Below are positions 14,525 through 23,200 of a stretch of 42,552 bases of DNA, one piece after another (the first letter of the stretch is position 1; every line of letters begins with the position of its first letter). This DNA comes from an uncultured Eubacteriales bacterium (lineage in GTDB: Bacteria; Bacillota; Clostridia; Oscillospirales; Oscillospiraceae): the NCBI GenBank assembly GCA_900315595.1, contig OMZQ01000019.1, positions 1 through 42,552 of the forward strand, written 5' to 3'. Below the pieces are notes generated by a model. It saw only the letters and a list, made by a program, of their open reading frames with translations. It had not been told where the DNA came from and did no database searches. The position numbers were made by a program, and so were the translations under genes.

Positions 14525-15901
14525 ATGAAAAAAATAAAGGTCTTTTTTGCCGTCCTGGCCTGCAAGCTGGCCCGTACGGCGATCCGGCTGCTGGGCCGCG
14601 GAGGCACCGACTTCCCCGGCCGGCTGGCCCTGAAAATCTGCCCTGACCTGCTCGGAGAGCTGGCAAAGACCGTCACGACGGTGATCGTGACCGGTACCAA
14701 CGGCAAGACGACGACCTCTCGCATGATCGAGCAGGCCTTCATCGACGCCGGAATCTCCTATTTTGCCAACAAAACCGGTGCAAACCTGATCAGCGGCATC
14801 ACGGCGGAATTCGCCGTCCATTCCACCGCAGGCGGCAAGTGCCGCTTCCCCTATGCCGTCATCGAATCCGACGAGGCCGCCTTCAAGCAGGTGGGCCGTC
14901 TGGTCAATCCGAAGGCCGTGGTCGTCACCAACGTCTTCCGCGACCAGCTTGACCGCTACGGCGAGGTCACGCACACGCTGAACAACATCCGCATCGGCCT
15001 GCAGGGCTGCAAAAACGCGGTGGTCTGCCTGAACGCCGACGACTCGCTCTCGGCCTCTCTGGCGGACGAGCTGCCGAATCAGGTCCTGTTCTACGGCGTG
15101 AACGTGCCGATCTATAAGAGCCGGGTCGAGGAGGTCAGCGACGCGCCCTACTGCATCCGCTGCAAGAGCGAATACGTCTACGACTACGTGACCTACGGTC
15201 ATCTGGGCGGCTACCGCTGCCCGAAGTGCGGCTACGCGCGGCCCAAGCCCGCGATCGCCGTGGAGGAGGTCCGGACCTCCGACACCGAGCACTCCGAGAT
15301 CGTCATCTCCGCGAACGGGAAGCGGTATGAGACGAACGTCGCCCTGCCCGGCGGCTACAACATCTACAACGCGGTCTCCGCAATGGCGGCAGGTCAGGCG
15401 ATGGGGCTGGACTTGGACGTCGTGAACAAGGCCCTGTCGCAGTTCGACTGCGGCTTCGGACGGATGGAAAAGTTCGACATCCAGGGCCACAGCCTGCGCA
15501 TGATCCTGATCAAGAACCCCGCCGGGTGCAATCAGGTGCTGAACTTCCTCACCGCCTCCACCGAGCCCTTCCTGTTCGTGGCCTGTCTGAACGACCGGGC
15601 CTTCGACGGCAAGGACGTGAGCTGGATCTGGGACGTGGATTTTGAGCGTCTGACCGAGCTGGGCGACCTGCTGAGCGGCGTTTACGTCTCCGGCGTCCGC
15701 GCCGACGACATGGCGACCCGCTTCAAGTACGCGGGCGTTCCGGCGGAGAAGCTGCGCGTGATCAAGGACTACTCCGAGCTCTGCAAGGCGATCCTGGCGC
15801 AGGACCGTCCGGCCTTCATCATGCCGACCTACACCGCAATGCTCGATCTGCGCGCCACGATCAGCAAAAACTACGGCGTCAAGCAGTATTGGGAGAAATA
15901 G
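14525..15901 (+). CDS. murT: Lipid II isoglutaminyl synthase, Mur ligase subunit MurT
   Basis: With GatD it amidates the alpha-carboxyl of D-glutamate in the lipid II stem peptide; MurT activates the carboxyl with ATP. The 458-aa protein has the Mur ligase P-loop GTNGKTT at 57-63, an E-S-D-E-A-A-F motif near 114, and a Zn ribbon inserted in the central domain, with cysteines C210, C213, C232 and C235. The C-terminal MurT domain is present (N-P-A-G-C-N-Q-V, and the D-V-S-W-I-W-D-V-D-F motif with the conserved Asp). The N-terminus K-L-A-R..L-G-R-G-G-T..P-G-R-L-A-L matches known MurT starts, so ATG 14525 is reliable though it has no Shine-Dalgarno site. gatD follows after 9 bp. Confidence 0.95.
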   Translation: MKKIKVFFAVLACKLARTAIRLLGRGGTDFPGRLALKICPDLLGELAKTVTTVIVTGTNGKTTTSRMIEQAFIDAGISYFANKTGANLISGITAEFAVHSTAGGKCRFPYAVIESDEAAFKQVGRLVNPKAVVVTNVFRDQLDRYGEVTHTLNNIRIGLQGCKNAVVCLNADDSLSASLADELPNQVLFYGVNVPIYKSRVEEVSDAPYCIRCKSEYVYDYVTYGHLGGYRCPKCGYARPKPAIAVEEVRTSDTEHSEIVISANGKRYETNVALPGGYNIYNAVSAMAAGQAMGLDLDVVNKALSQFDCGFGRMEKFDIQGHSLRMILIKNPAGCNQVLNFLTASTEPFLFVACLNDRAFDGKDVSWIWDVDFERLTELGDLLSGVYVSGVRADDMATRFKYAGVPAEKLRVIKDYSELCKAILAQDRPAFIMPTYTAMLDLRATISKNYGVKQYWEK

Positions 15902-15910
15902 GAGGAGCTT

Positions 15911-16642
15911 ATGGAACTGAAAATCTGCCACCTGTTTCCCGATATTCTGAATCTCTACGGCGACCGCGGGAACGTGGTCTGTATGCGCAGGCGCCTCGGC
16001 TGGCGCGGGATCGACGTCTCGGTCAGCGAGGTCTCGATCGGCACGGCCCTCAAGGCCTCCGACTACGACCTGTTCTTCATCGGCGGCGGTCAGGACTTTG
16101 AGCAGGAGGTCCTGCTGGAGGACCTCAAGGGCGGCAAGACCGCCGAGATCAAGGCCGCGATCGAGGACGGCAAGACCTTCCTGGCGATCTGCGGCGGCTA
16201 TCAGATGCTCGGCGCGTACTACAAGACCTGGGACGGTCAGCAGTGCGATTTCACCGGCGCCCTCGATCTCTACACCGTGGGCCACAAGGACCGGATGATC
16301 GGCAACTATATGTTCACCTGCGAGGAGCTGGGCGGTCAGACCGTGGTGGGCTTCGAGAACCACTCCGGCAAGACCTATCTGGGCAGCGGCATCCGCCCGA
16401 TCGGCAGGGTGCTGGCGGGATACGGCAACAACGGCGAGGACGGCATGGAGGGCGCAAGATACAAGAACGTGTTCTGCACCTACTCTCACGGCTGTCTGCT
16501 GCCGAAGAATCCGATCCTGGCGGATCATATCCTGAAAACCGCGCTGACGCGCAAGTACGGCTCTGCAGAGCTGGCCCCGCTGGACGACGCCGTTGAGACC
16601 GCCGCCCACAGCTATATGGAGCGGCGCTTAACCGCAAAATAA
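15911..16642 (+). CDS. gatD: Lipid II isoglutaminyl synthase, glutaminase subunit GatD
   Basis: Class I glutamine amidotransferase subunit that supplies ammonia to MurT. The 243-aa protein starts with L-F-P-D-I-L-N-L-Y-G-D-R-G-N, typical of GatD, has the nucleophile C94 in the elbow L-A-I-C-G-G-Y-Q-M-L-G and the catalytic H193 in T-Y-S-H-G-C-L-L-P-K-N-P; C94 coincides with the position in Staphylococcus aureus GatD. AGGAGG lies just before the ATG. It follows murT by 9 bp and precedes uppP, so amidation of lipid II and recycling of its carrier lipid are encoded together. Confidence 0.96.
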   Translation: MELKICHLFPDILNLYGDRGNVVCMRRRLGWRGIDVSVSEVSIGTALKASDYDLFFIGGGQDFEQEVLLEDLKGGKTAEIKAAIEDGKTFLAICGGYQMLGAYYKTWDGQQCDFTGALDLYTVGHKDRMIGNYMFTCEELGGQTVVGFENHSGKTYLGSGIRPIGRVLAGYGNNGEDGMEGARYKNVFCTYSHGCLLPKNPILADHILKTALTRKYGSAELAPLDDAVETAAHSYMERRLTAK

Positions 16643-16644
16643 GA

Positions 16645-16669
16645 GAACAACGGCTGCAAGCCGTTGTTC
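16645..16669 (+). promoter_or_regulatory. Intergenic hairpin between gatD and uppP
   Basis: An 11-bp perfect stem with a 3-nt loop lies just after the gatD stop and ends 5 bases before the GGAGG of uppP. There is no U run, so it is more likely a stability or translational element than a terminator. Confidence 0.6.
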
Positions 16670-16682
16670 CTCCGGAGGTTCT

Positions 16683-17510
16683 ATGATTTCTTTGTTCAAG
16701 GTCCTGCTGCTCGGGATCATCGAGGGGATCACGGAGTGGCTGCCCGTGTCCAGCACGGGACATCTGCTGCTCTTTGACGAATTCATTCCCTTTGAGGCGT
16801 CCGCCGCGTTCAAGAAGCTGTTCTTCATCGTGATCCAGCTCGGCGCGATCATGGCCGTGGTGGTTCTGTTCTGGCATCGGCTCTGGCCCTTCCGGCGGCC
16901 GGGTACGAAGGGCGGCACGCCCGTCCGTGCGGACGTGATGACCATGTGGGGCAAGGTCGTCCTTGCCTGCGTGCCCGGCGGGGTCGCCACGGTCCTGCTG
17001 GACGACTACGTGGACGCCCATCTGCACACCCCGGTCGTGATCGCGGCGGCCCTGATCGTCTACGGTCTGGGCTTCCTGCTGATCGAGCGGGCGAACCAAG
17101 CCCGGAAGCCGCGGTATGAGACCGTGGCGGATATGCCCTGGTCCGTGGCCCTCGGCATCGGCCTGTTTCAGGTCCTTTCGCTGATCCCCGGCACCTCGAG
17201 ATCCGGCTCCACGATCCTGGGCGGGCTGATCCTCGGCGTTTCCCGCGTGGCGGCGGCGGAGTTCACCTTCTTCCTGGCCGTCCCGGCGATGCTGGGCTAC
17301 AGTCTGATCAAGCTGGTCAAGTTCGGTCTGCACTTTACGGCGGGCGAGCTGGGTCTTCTGCTCTTCGGCATGGCCGTTGCGTTCTCGGTCTCGCTGGCCT
17401 GTATCCGCTTCCTGATGAACTACGTGAAGCGGCACGATTTCCGCGTGTTCGGCTGGTACCGCATCGCCCTCGGCGCACTGGTCCTGCTCTGGTTTCTTGT
17501 GATCAAATAA
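16683..17510 (+). CDS. uppP: Undecaprenyl-diphosphatase (UppP/BacA)
   Basis: Membrane enzyme that removes a phosphate from undecaprenyl diphosphate after each round of wall polymer export; it also gives bacitracin resistance. The 275-aa protein has both family signatures: E-G-I-T-E-W-L-P-V-S-S-T-G-H (14-27) and P-G-T-S-R-S-G-S-T (169-177), with about eight hydrophobic segments. GGAGG is five bases before the ATG. Lying behind murT-gatD it completes a cell-wall precursor operon. The next gene, mrp, starts 50 bp later and may be read from the same transcript. Confidence 0.97.
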   Translation: MISLFKVLLLGIIEGITEWLPVSSTGHLLLFDEFIPFEASAAFKKLFFIVIQLGAIMAVVVLFWHRLWPFRRPGTKGGTPVRADVMTMWGKVVLACVPGGVATVLLDDYVDAHLHTPVVIAAALIVYGLGFLLIERANQARKPRYETVADMPWSVALGIGLFQVLSLIPGTSRSGSTILGGLILGVSRVAAAEFTFFLAVPAMLGYSLIKLVKFGLHFTAGELGLLLFGMAVAFSVSLACIRFLMNYVKRHDFRVFGWYRIALGALVLLWFLVIK

Positions 17511-17559
17511 ATTGATATATGGTCAAACACACACCAACGATTGAAAAGAGGTATTTCCC

Positions 17560-18390
17560 ATGAGTGAATGCAATCACGACTGCGCATCGTGCAGCGCAAG
17601 CTGCGACTCCCGCACGACTGAAAGCCTGCTGGCCCCGCTGAATCCCAGCGCGAAGGTCAAGAAGGTCTATGCGGTCGTCTCCGGCAAGGGCGGCGTCGGC
17701 AAGTCCACCGTCACCTCCATGCTGGCGGTCGCGGCCCAGAAGCGCGGCCTCCGCGCGGCCATCCTGGACGCCGACATCACCGGCCCGTCCATCCCCAAGG
17801 CCTTCCATCTGGATCACTGCGAGGCGATGGAGAACGTGGGTCTGCTGCCCGCCGTCACCGAGAGCGGGATCCAGGTCATGTCCGTCAACCTCCTGCTGGA
17901 AAACGACACCGATCCGGTCCTCTGGCGCGGACCGATCCTGGCCGGAGCGGTCAAGCAGTTCTGGACCGACGTGATCTGGGAGGACGTGGACTATATGTTC
18001 GTCGATATGCCTCCCGGAACGGGCGACGTCCCGCTGACGGTCTTCCAGAGCCTGCCGATCGACGGCATCATTCTGGTCACGAGCCCCCAGGATCTGGTCT
18101 CCATGGTCGTCGCCAAGGCCGTGCGCATGGCGAAGATGATGAATCTGCCCATCGTGGGCATCGTGGAGAACTACGCCTGGCTCTCCTGCCCGGACTGCGG
18201 CAAAAAGATCGAGGTCTTCGGCAAGAGCCACGTGGAGGAGCTGGCGAAGGAGTACAGCCTTGCCGTACTGGCCCACCTGCCCCTCGACCACAACGTCGCG
18301 GAGATGATGGACAACGGTCAGGCCGACCGCGTGGACACCGCCGCCCTGGACTCCGCCATCGACCTGCTGCTCGCGCAGAACGAGGAATAA
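17560..18390 (+). CDS. mrp: Mrp/NBP35-type Fe-S cluster carrier ATPase
   Basis: P-loop ATPase that assembles and transfers [4Fe-4S] clusters. The 276-aa protein has the deviant Walker A motif GKGGVGKST (42-50), D-A-D-I-T-G-P-S-I-P near 70, D-M-P-P-G-T-G-D (149-156) and the cluster-binding C-P-D-C at 210-213. Its N-terminus holds four further cysteines, C4, C8, C11 and C15, as in the NBP35 branch, which can bind a second cluster; most bacterial ApbC lack this. AAAGAGG precedes the ATG. Clients are unknown; radical SAM and ferredoxin genes in the window are candidates only in the general sense. Confidence 0.95.
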   Translation: MSECNHDCASCSASCDSRTTESLLAPLNPSAKVKKVYAVVSGKGGVGKSTVTSMLAVAAQKRGLRAAILDADITGPSIPKAFHLDHCEAMENVGLLPAVTESGIQVMSVNLLLENDTDPVLWRGPILAGAVKQFWTDVIWEDVDYMFVDMPPGTGDVPLTVFQSLPIDGIILVTSPQDLVSMVVAKAVRMAKMMNLPIVGIVENYAWLSCPDCGKKIEVFGKSHVEELAKEYSLAVLAHLPLDHNVAEMMDNGQADRVDTAALDSAIDLLLAQNEE

Positions 18391-18446
18391 GGCAAGGCGC
18401 AGTTTCAGACTGCGGTAGGAATGCTTGATTCCTGATTACAGATTTA

Positions 18447-18505
18447 AGGGGCTGTGAAGAAAAGGAGTAGAAAACACTCCATTTCTTCACAGCCCCTCAT
18501 TTAGC
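18447..18505 (+). terminator. Terminator after mrp
   Basis: A 16-bp perfect outer stem (AGGGGCTGTGAAGAAA and its complement) with an internal GGAGT/ACTCC hairpin. The following T tract is short, so termination may be incomplete and the second hairpin at 18523 may back it up. Confidence 0.7.
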
Positions 18506-18522
18506 TGTTAAATGATCAAAAG

Positions 18523-18571
18523 AAACAGATGGCTCCCAGGCTCAAAAAGGGCTTGGGAGCCGTCTGTTTTT
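18523..18571. terminator. Bidirectional terminator between mrp and the GH36 gene
   Basis: A stem AACAGATGGCTCCCA/TGGGAGCCGTCTGTT followed by T5 on the plus strand and by TTTCTTTTG on the minus strand. It separates the rightward mrp unit from the leftward galactosidase operon ending at 18619. Confidence 0.88.
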
Positions 18572-18618
18572 CCGGGACTATTTTCTCAGTCCATTCGGCT
18601 TGAGGCGGGGTTTTGGCT

Positions 18619-20232
18619 TCAGATTTCCAGGCGGAGCGTCTTTTCCTCGCCCGAGAGGCGGTAGGTGACGACGACGGTCTGGGTCTTGCCCGGCGCGCCG
18701 GGCTCCACCGAACGGATCTCGGCGCGCTGGAGGTCGCAGAGGGCGGAGAAGAGCCTGCGCTTCTTTTCGTCGTAGGCGCCGAAATCGTCGCTGCCGAACA
18801 GGACGGAGCCGAACAGGGCGTTGACGACGGCGAGCGTGTGCTTCTGCTCGGCGGTCAGGGTCGTGTTCTCCTCGCGCAGCAGGAAGACGTCCGGGTCGTT
18901 GCGGAAGGCACGTCCGTCGAGCTGGCGGCGGAAGACCGTATTGCGCTGGGTGTGCATCGTGGAGGGGCGCTCGTTGTGGAAGGCCCGCATGAAGAGCTTA
19001 TCGTCGAAGTCCAGGCTCATGTCCGGGCCGATCCGGCAGTATTCCACCTTGCCGAAGGCAGAGGCCAGCGGAACGCCGCAGCCGAGGATCTCCGCGTCGC
19101 CGCAGACCTCGCGCAGGAAGTCCATCGCTTCGGCCATGATCTCGCCGCGGGTCTTGTCGGGCCGGGCGGTCATGCAGGCCGCGTAGAGGAAGTCCAGCTT
19201 GAACAGGGTGACGCCCATATCCTTATAGTGCTGTACGCTCCGGCGGATATAGTCGCGGACGTCGTCGTTGCAGGGGTCCAGGGCCAGGCCGCCGGACCAG
19301 TTCGCGCCGGTGAAGACGGGCTTGCTGCCCTTGTACTGGAACCATTCGGGATGGTCGCGGAAGAGGGCGGAGTTTTTCTCTGCCACGAAGGGAGCCAGCC
19401 AGATCCCGGCCTGATAGCCCTCGGCTCTGATTCTCTCGATGATCGGGGCGACGCCGTTCGGGAACTTTTTCTCGTCCACGTCCAGCCAGTCGCCGACGAA
19501 GCGCTCAAAGCCGTCGTCGATCTGGAAGATGTCGGGCTTCCGGGGCAGGGTCCGCATGCCCTCGAGGTCGCGGAGGATCTGCGCCTCGGAGATGTTCTGG
19601 TAGCAGTTGTACCAGCTCGTGTAGCCGACCTTCGGGCTGGCGGGCATCGGGCGGACGCCCATCGCGTGGAACCAGTCGTCGAAGACCTCGTTCTCGCCGC
19701 CCTCGCAGAAGATCAGATCCAGGCCGGTATAGACCTCGCCCGGCTGCAGAACGCGGCCTGCGCAGTCCTTTTTGAAGGTGACGGTGCTGTCGGCTGAGTT
19801 CAGCACGATGCGGGTGAAGCCGGTCTGCTCGGCCACGGAGGCGAAGAGATGATAGAGCTGACCGCGCCGGACGTAGGCGTAGGTATAGCCCTTCTTGCAG
19901 CCCGCGCGGAGATCCCGGCGGTAGACGGGGTCGGCAAAATAGCCGTCGCCGTACTGCGAGAAGCCGAATTTCCGGTCAAGCACCTTCGGAACGAACTGCA
20001 TGGCCTTGTCAAACTGCCTGCGGCTGCGCTCGGGGCTGTAGGTCCAGCTCTGGTAGCCGTTGAGGAAGAAGACGTCCCGGTCGGAGAAGTCGAAGTGAAA
20101 CACCGCGCAGACGGTCTCCAGCTCCACGGGCTCGTCCGTGGGATTGCTGAGGGTCACGGTGTAGCGTCCGTCCTTCCAGTATTCCTCCCGCCGGACGCCG
20201 ACGGGAAGGACGGTGAGAAGCTCCAGATCCAT
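18619..20232 (-). CDS. Alpha-galactosidase, GH36 family (short type)
   Basis: Hydrolyses terminal alpha-galactose (melibiose, raffinose and related sugars). The 537-aa length resembles the short GH36 enzymes such as the Thermotoga enzyme rather than the 700-aa form. The N-terminal beta-sandwich (to about residue 195) is followed by a TIM barrel with F-Q-I-D-D-G-F (236-242). The nucleophile is predicted as D347 in FKLDFLYAA and the acid/base as D404 in R-I-G-P-D-M-S. There is no signal peptide, so the sugar must be imported first; the adjacent upstream GPH symporter, 3 bp away, is the likely importer. The enzyme could also be a related raffinose or sulfoquinovose-type GH31/GH36 member, but the motifs favour GH36. 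Confidence 0.88.
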   Translation of the reverse strand: MDLELLTVLPVGVRREEYWKDGRYTVTLSNPTDEPVELETVCAVFHFDFSDRDVFFLNGYQSWTYSPERSRRQFDKAMQFVPKVLDRKFGFSQYGDGYFADPVYRRDLRAGCKKGYTYAYVRRGQLYHLFASVAEQTGFTRIVLNSADSTVTFKKDCAGRVLQPGEVYTGLDLIFCEGGENEVFDDWFHAMGVRPMPASPKVGYTSWYNCYQNISEAQILRDLEGMRTLPRKPDIFQIDDGFERFVGDWLDVDEKKFPNGVAPIIERIRAEGYQAGIWLAPFVAEKNSALFRDHPEWFQYKGSKPVFTGANWSGGLALDPCNDDVRDYIRRSVQHYKDMGVTLFKLDFLYAACMTARPDKTRGEIMAEAMDFLREVCGDAEILGCGVPLASAFGKVEYCRIGPDMSLDFDDKLFMRAFHNERPSTMHTQRNTVFRRQLDGRAFRNDPDVFLLREENTTLTAEQKHTLAVVNALFGSVLFGSDDFGAYDEKKRRLFSALCDLQRAEIRSVEPGAPGKTQTVVVTYRLSGEEKTLRLEI

Positions 20233-20235
20233 GGC

Positions 20236-21630
20236 TTACTTCGTTCCCTTCTTGTTCTCGATGGTGTTCATGACCTTCTTCTCGTTGTAGAGCCCCAGGA
20301 TCACGGCGCCCAGGGTGCAGAAGCTCACGGCCACGATTGCAACGATCCGCAGGCCCAGGGCGGAGGCGGTGATCTCGTTGGAGTTGGCGCTCTGGGTGGT
20401 GCCGATGATGGCCAGGGAGGTGAAGACCAGCATGGCCAGGGCCTGGCCCCACTTCATGGCGAAGGTGCGGGCCGCGAAGAACATGCCCTCCCGGTTCTCG
20501 CCGGTTTCGATGCCGTCGGCCTCGGCCACGTCAGCCACGATGGCCTGGGGGATGATGCCCAGCAGGGCCATGGGGAAGGCGGCGATGACGCAGATGGCCA
20601 CGCCGAAGATCATACCGGGCAGGGGCAGCACGCCGATCAGGGCGGTAATCAGATAGGCCAGGGCCAGACCCAGGAAGCCGAAGATGACCATCTTCTTCTT
20701 GCCGTGGCGGCGGACGAAGCCGTTGACGAAGGGATAGAAGCAGGCGGAGAGCACGGTCATGCCGCCCATGAAGACCATGGTCATGCCCTCATCCAGCTCC
20801 ATGGAGACCTTGACGAAGAAGGGCAGGCCGGTCTGGAACAGGGTCAGGCCAACCCAATACATGATGTCGGAGGCGACGAAGACCCGGAACTCCCGGTTGC
20901 GGAAGGTGGCGGTCAGGGACTTGAAGACGGAGGAATTGGAGGGCTTGGTGTCCACAAATTCCTTTTCCTTCAGCAGGAAGGTGGGCAGCAGCATGCAGAT
21001 GCAGGCGATGACCGACAGCACGATGAAGCAGATCCGATAGCTCCAGTTGAAGCCCACGGCCCCGCGCAGCATGCCCGCGAAGACGAAGGGAGTGTAGGCC
21101 AGCATGGTGCCGGCGAAGAAGGTCAGGGAGATGGCGGTGGAGATGAACATGCGGTCGTCCTGGGTCTTGCCGAACTCGGAGATCAGGGCGGTGTAGGGGG
21201 TGCAGTACATGGTCATGAACAGATAGAACAGCACCACGAACACGGAGATCCAGACGATATTCAGGCCGCTGATGGCCTCCACGGGGGCGCAGAACAGGAG
21301 CACGGTTACCACAGACAGCGGAATGGCAGCCTTCTGCATGAAGGGGATGCGGCGGCCGCGCTTGTTGTTGCTGCGGTCGGAGAGATTGGCAATCAGCGGG
21401 TCGGTGACGGCGTCAAAGACTCGGCTCAGGGCGGTGATCAGGCCCAGGATGGTCAGGAATCCCAGGATCACCAGACCGGGCTGGATAAACTGGATGGCTC
21501 CGGCCTTAATATCGCCCTGGGTGGGCAGATAGAAGGTGACGAACCAGGCCCCGATTATGCCGCTGAGAATGGACCAGCCAAGCTGTCCGATCGCAAAGAT
21601 GATCATTTGCTTCTTGCTCAGGCGTTTCAT
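20236..21630 (-). CDS. GPH-type sugar:cation symporter (MFS)
   Basis: Twelve-helix carrier of the glycoside-pentoside-hexuronide family (MelB-like), 464 aa, importing a glycoside with H+ or Na+. The family features G-R-R-I-P-F after helix 2, D-A-V-T-D-P-L in helix 2 and an E-G-M-T-M-V region are visible. The frame is open to 21663, but the ATG at 21630 has AAGGAG nine bases upstream and gives M-K-R-L-S-K-K-Q, so it is used. Together with the GH36 gene it forms a two-gene alpha-galactoside utilisation operon under the promoter at 21708-21736. Its codon use (alanine almost only GCC, proline CCC in the parts I read) differs from the GH36 gene. Confidence 0.9.
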   Translation of the reverse strand: MKRLSKKQMIIFAIGQLGWSILSGIIGAWFVTFYLPTQGDIKAGAIQFIQPGLVILGFLTILGLITALSRVFDAVTDPLIANLSDRSNNKRGRRIPFMQKAAIPLSVVTVLLFCAPVEAISGLNIVWISVFVVLFYLFMTMYCTPYTALISEFGKTQDDRMFISTAISLTFFAGTMLAYTPFVFAGMLRGAVGFNWSYRICFIVLSVIACICMLLPTFLLKEKEFVDTKPSNSSVFKSLTATFRNREFRVFVASDIMYWVGLTLFQTGLPFFVKVSMELDEGMTMVFMGGMTVLSACFYPFVNGFVRRHGKKKMVIFGFLGLALAYLITALIGVLPLPGMIFGVAICVIAAFPMALLGIIPQAIVADVAEADGIETGENREGMFFAARTFAMKWGQALAMLVFTSLAIIGTTQSANSNEITASALGLRIVAIVAVSFCTLGAVILGLYNEKKVMNTIENKKGTK

Positions 21631-21707
21631 TGGATTTCTTCGCTCCTTTTCATAAATAAGCACTTGACAAAAGGCTCCCTGAATGATAGCCTAAAATCAG
21701 TACTTAT

Positions 21708-21736
21708 ACTATATTAGAAGTTGTGGAAAATGTCAA
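21708..21736 (-). promoter_or_regulatory. Sigma-A promoter of the symporter/GH36 operon
   Basis: On the minus strand TTGACA (21731-21736), 17-bp spacer, TATAGT (21708-21713). It is divergent from the GT-B-like gene at 21761, whose plus-strand promoter is less clear (TTGACA at 21664-21669 with only a weak TAGCCT 17 bp on). Confidence 0.85.
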
Positions 21737-21760
21737 CAAAAATCACAGGAGGCAACTGCC

Positions 21761-23200
21761 ATGTTAGAAAAATCCCGAGAAATTTTCGGCAATCTGATGC
21801 CGGATAAGATCGTCCGGAAAGCGGAGAAGACCAAGCGGAAGTTTGCGAAGAAGTACGGCGACGACAGCGGGAAGGACTACCGCTTCGCGCTGACCGAAAA
21901 CGCCGTCCTCGCCCCCCTCGGCACGAAGGTCCTGACGCTCGGAGAAGGCGCGGAGTTTTCCGACAAAACGATCTTCATCGGGAACATCCGCATGGGCTTC
22001 GGTCACTACCGCATCTCGATGGCGATGGCCTCCTGCGCGAAGGCCCTGGGCTACGAGCCGGTCTGGCTGGATCTCAATTCCTTTGAGGGCACGATCTGCA
22101 CCGGCATCATCAGCGGCCAGAACAAGCTCTACTCGATGGGCTCCCGCCTGAGCCAGAAATCCAAGCTGTTCAACAAGCTCTACTGGGAGCCGCTGAACTC
22201 CGAGGGCTTCCGCAAGCTCAGCTACAACGCCAACGACCAGGCCAGCGCCGAGCTGATGGCGAATCTGCTGAAGAATCTGCCCAAGGACAAGCCCTACGTG
22301 GCGACCCACGTCTGGCCCGCCCAGGCCGCGATCCACGCGGGCTTCACCAGGGTCGTCAACGCGATCCCCGACAACTGGCCGATGGCCCTGCATCTGGCCG
22401 AGGGCAGCGTCCACACGATCCAGACCGAATCCGCGTGGCTGGGCTACAAGGCTCTGCGCGGGATGGACAAGACCCGCTCGCTCAAGCCGATGCCCAAGGG
22501 CGATATCGTCTACACCGGTCACTATATCGACCACGAGCTGGTCGTGAACCTCCCCGAGGACACCGCCCTGCGCCTGGACCGCGTGCAGAACGGCAAGGCC
22601 AAGCGTTATCTGCTCACCGTGGGCGGCGCGGGCGCCCAGCAGGCCCTGTTTGCCGACGTGATCCGCGCCCTTCTGCCCGACATCCGCGCGGGCAAGGCCG
22701 TCCTGTTCGTGAACGTGGGCGACCACAGGAACGTCTGGGACAATCTGGCGAAGGCCGTGCCGGAGCTGGCGAGCGCGAAGCTCTTCCTGAACGACTACGC
22801 CGCCGCGAGCGCCTACGCCGAGTCTGCGCGCACCGGCGAGGCCGAGGGCATCGTGGGCTTCTGCCACGACGATATTTTTGCGGCGGTCTACGTGACGAAC
22901 CTGCTGATGCGCTCCAGCGACGTGCTGGTGACCAAGCCCTCCGAGCTGGCCTTCTATCCGATCCCCAAGCTGTTCATCCAGCACGTGGGCGGACATGAGA
23001 TCTGGGGCGCGATCCACTCCGCCGAGATGGGCGACGGCACCTATGAGGTCGCCCCGGGCCGCGAGACCACGGATATGCTCCGTCTGCTCCAGTCCGAGCC
23101 GGAGATTCTGGAGCGGATGAACAATCGCATCCTCGAAAACTGCAAGGCCGGGCTATACAACGGCGCCTACGAGGTCATCAAGCTGGCAGAGAGGAAATAA
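21761..23200 (+). CDS. GT-B-like protein of unknown function
   Basis: A 479-aa soluble protein that I cannot name. Around residues 72-90, N-I-R-M-G-F-G-H-Y-R-I-S-M-A-M-A resembles the Gly-rich first loop of MurG/MGDG-synthase-type glycosyltransferases (GxGHxxxA), and residues near 285-300 (L-L-T-V-G-G-A-G-A-Q) resemble the start of a C-terminal Rossmann half. A late V-L-V-T-K-P-S-E-L-A-F-Y-P-I-P motif with P-K-L-F-I-Q-H-V-G-G-H-E sits where GT-B enzymes bind the nucleotide sugar. It has no signal or membrane helix. AGGAGG precedes the ATG. The CYTH gene overlaps its stop by one base and lipid genes follow, so a glycolipid or lipid-linked role is an inference. Confidence 0.65.
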   Translation: MLEKSREIFGNLMPDKIVRKAEKTKRKFAKKYGDDSGKDYRFALTENAVLAPLGTKVLTLGEGAEFSDKTIFIGNIRMGFGHYRISMAMASCAKALGYEPVWLDLNSFEGTICTGIISGQNKLYSMGSRLSQKSKLFNKLYWEPLNSEGFRKLSYNANDQASAELMANLLKNLPKDKPYVATHVWPAQAAIHAGFTRVVNAIPDNWPMALHLAEGSVHTIQTESAWLGYKALRGMDKTRSLKPMPKGDIVYTGHYIDHELVVNLPEDTALRLDRVQNGKAKRYLLTVGGAGAQQALFADVIRALLPDIRAGKAVLFVNVGDHRNVWDNLAKAVPELASAKLFLNDYAAASAYAESARTGEAEGIVGFCHDDIFAAVYVTNLLMRSSDVLVTKPSELAFYPIPKLFIQHVGGHEIWGAIHSAEMGDGTYEVAPGRETTDMLRLLQSEPEILERMNNRILENCKAGLYNGAYEVIKLAERK

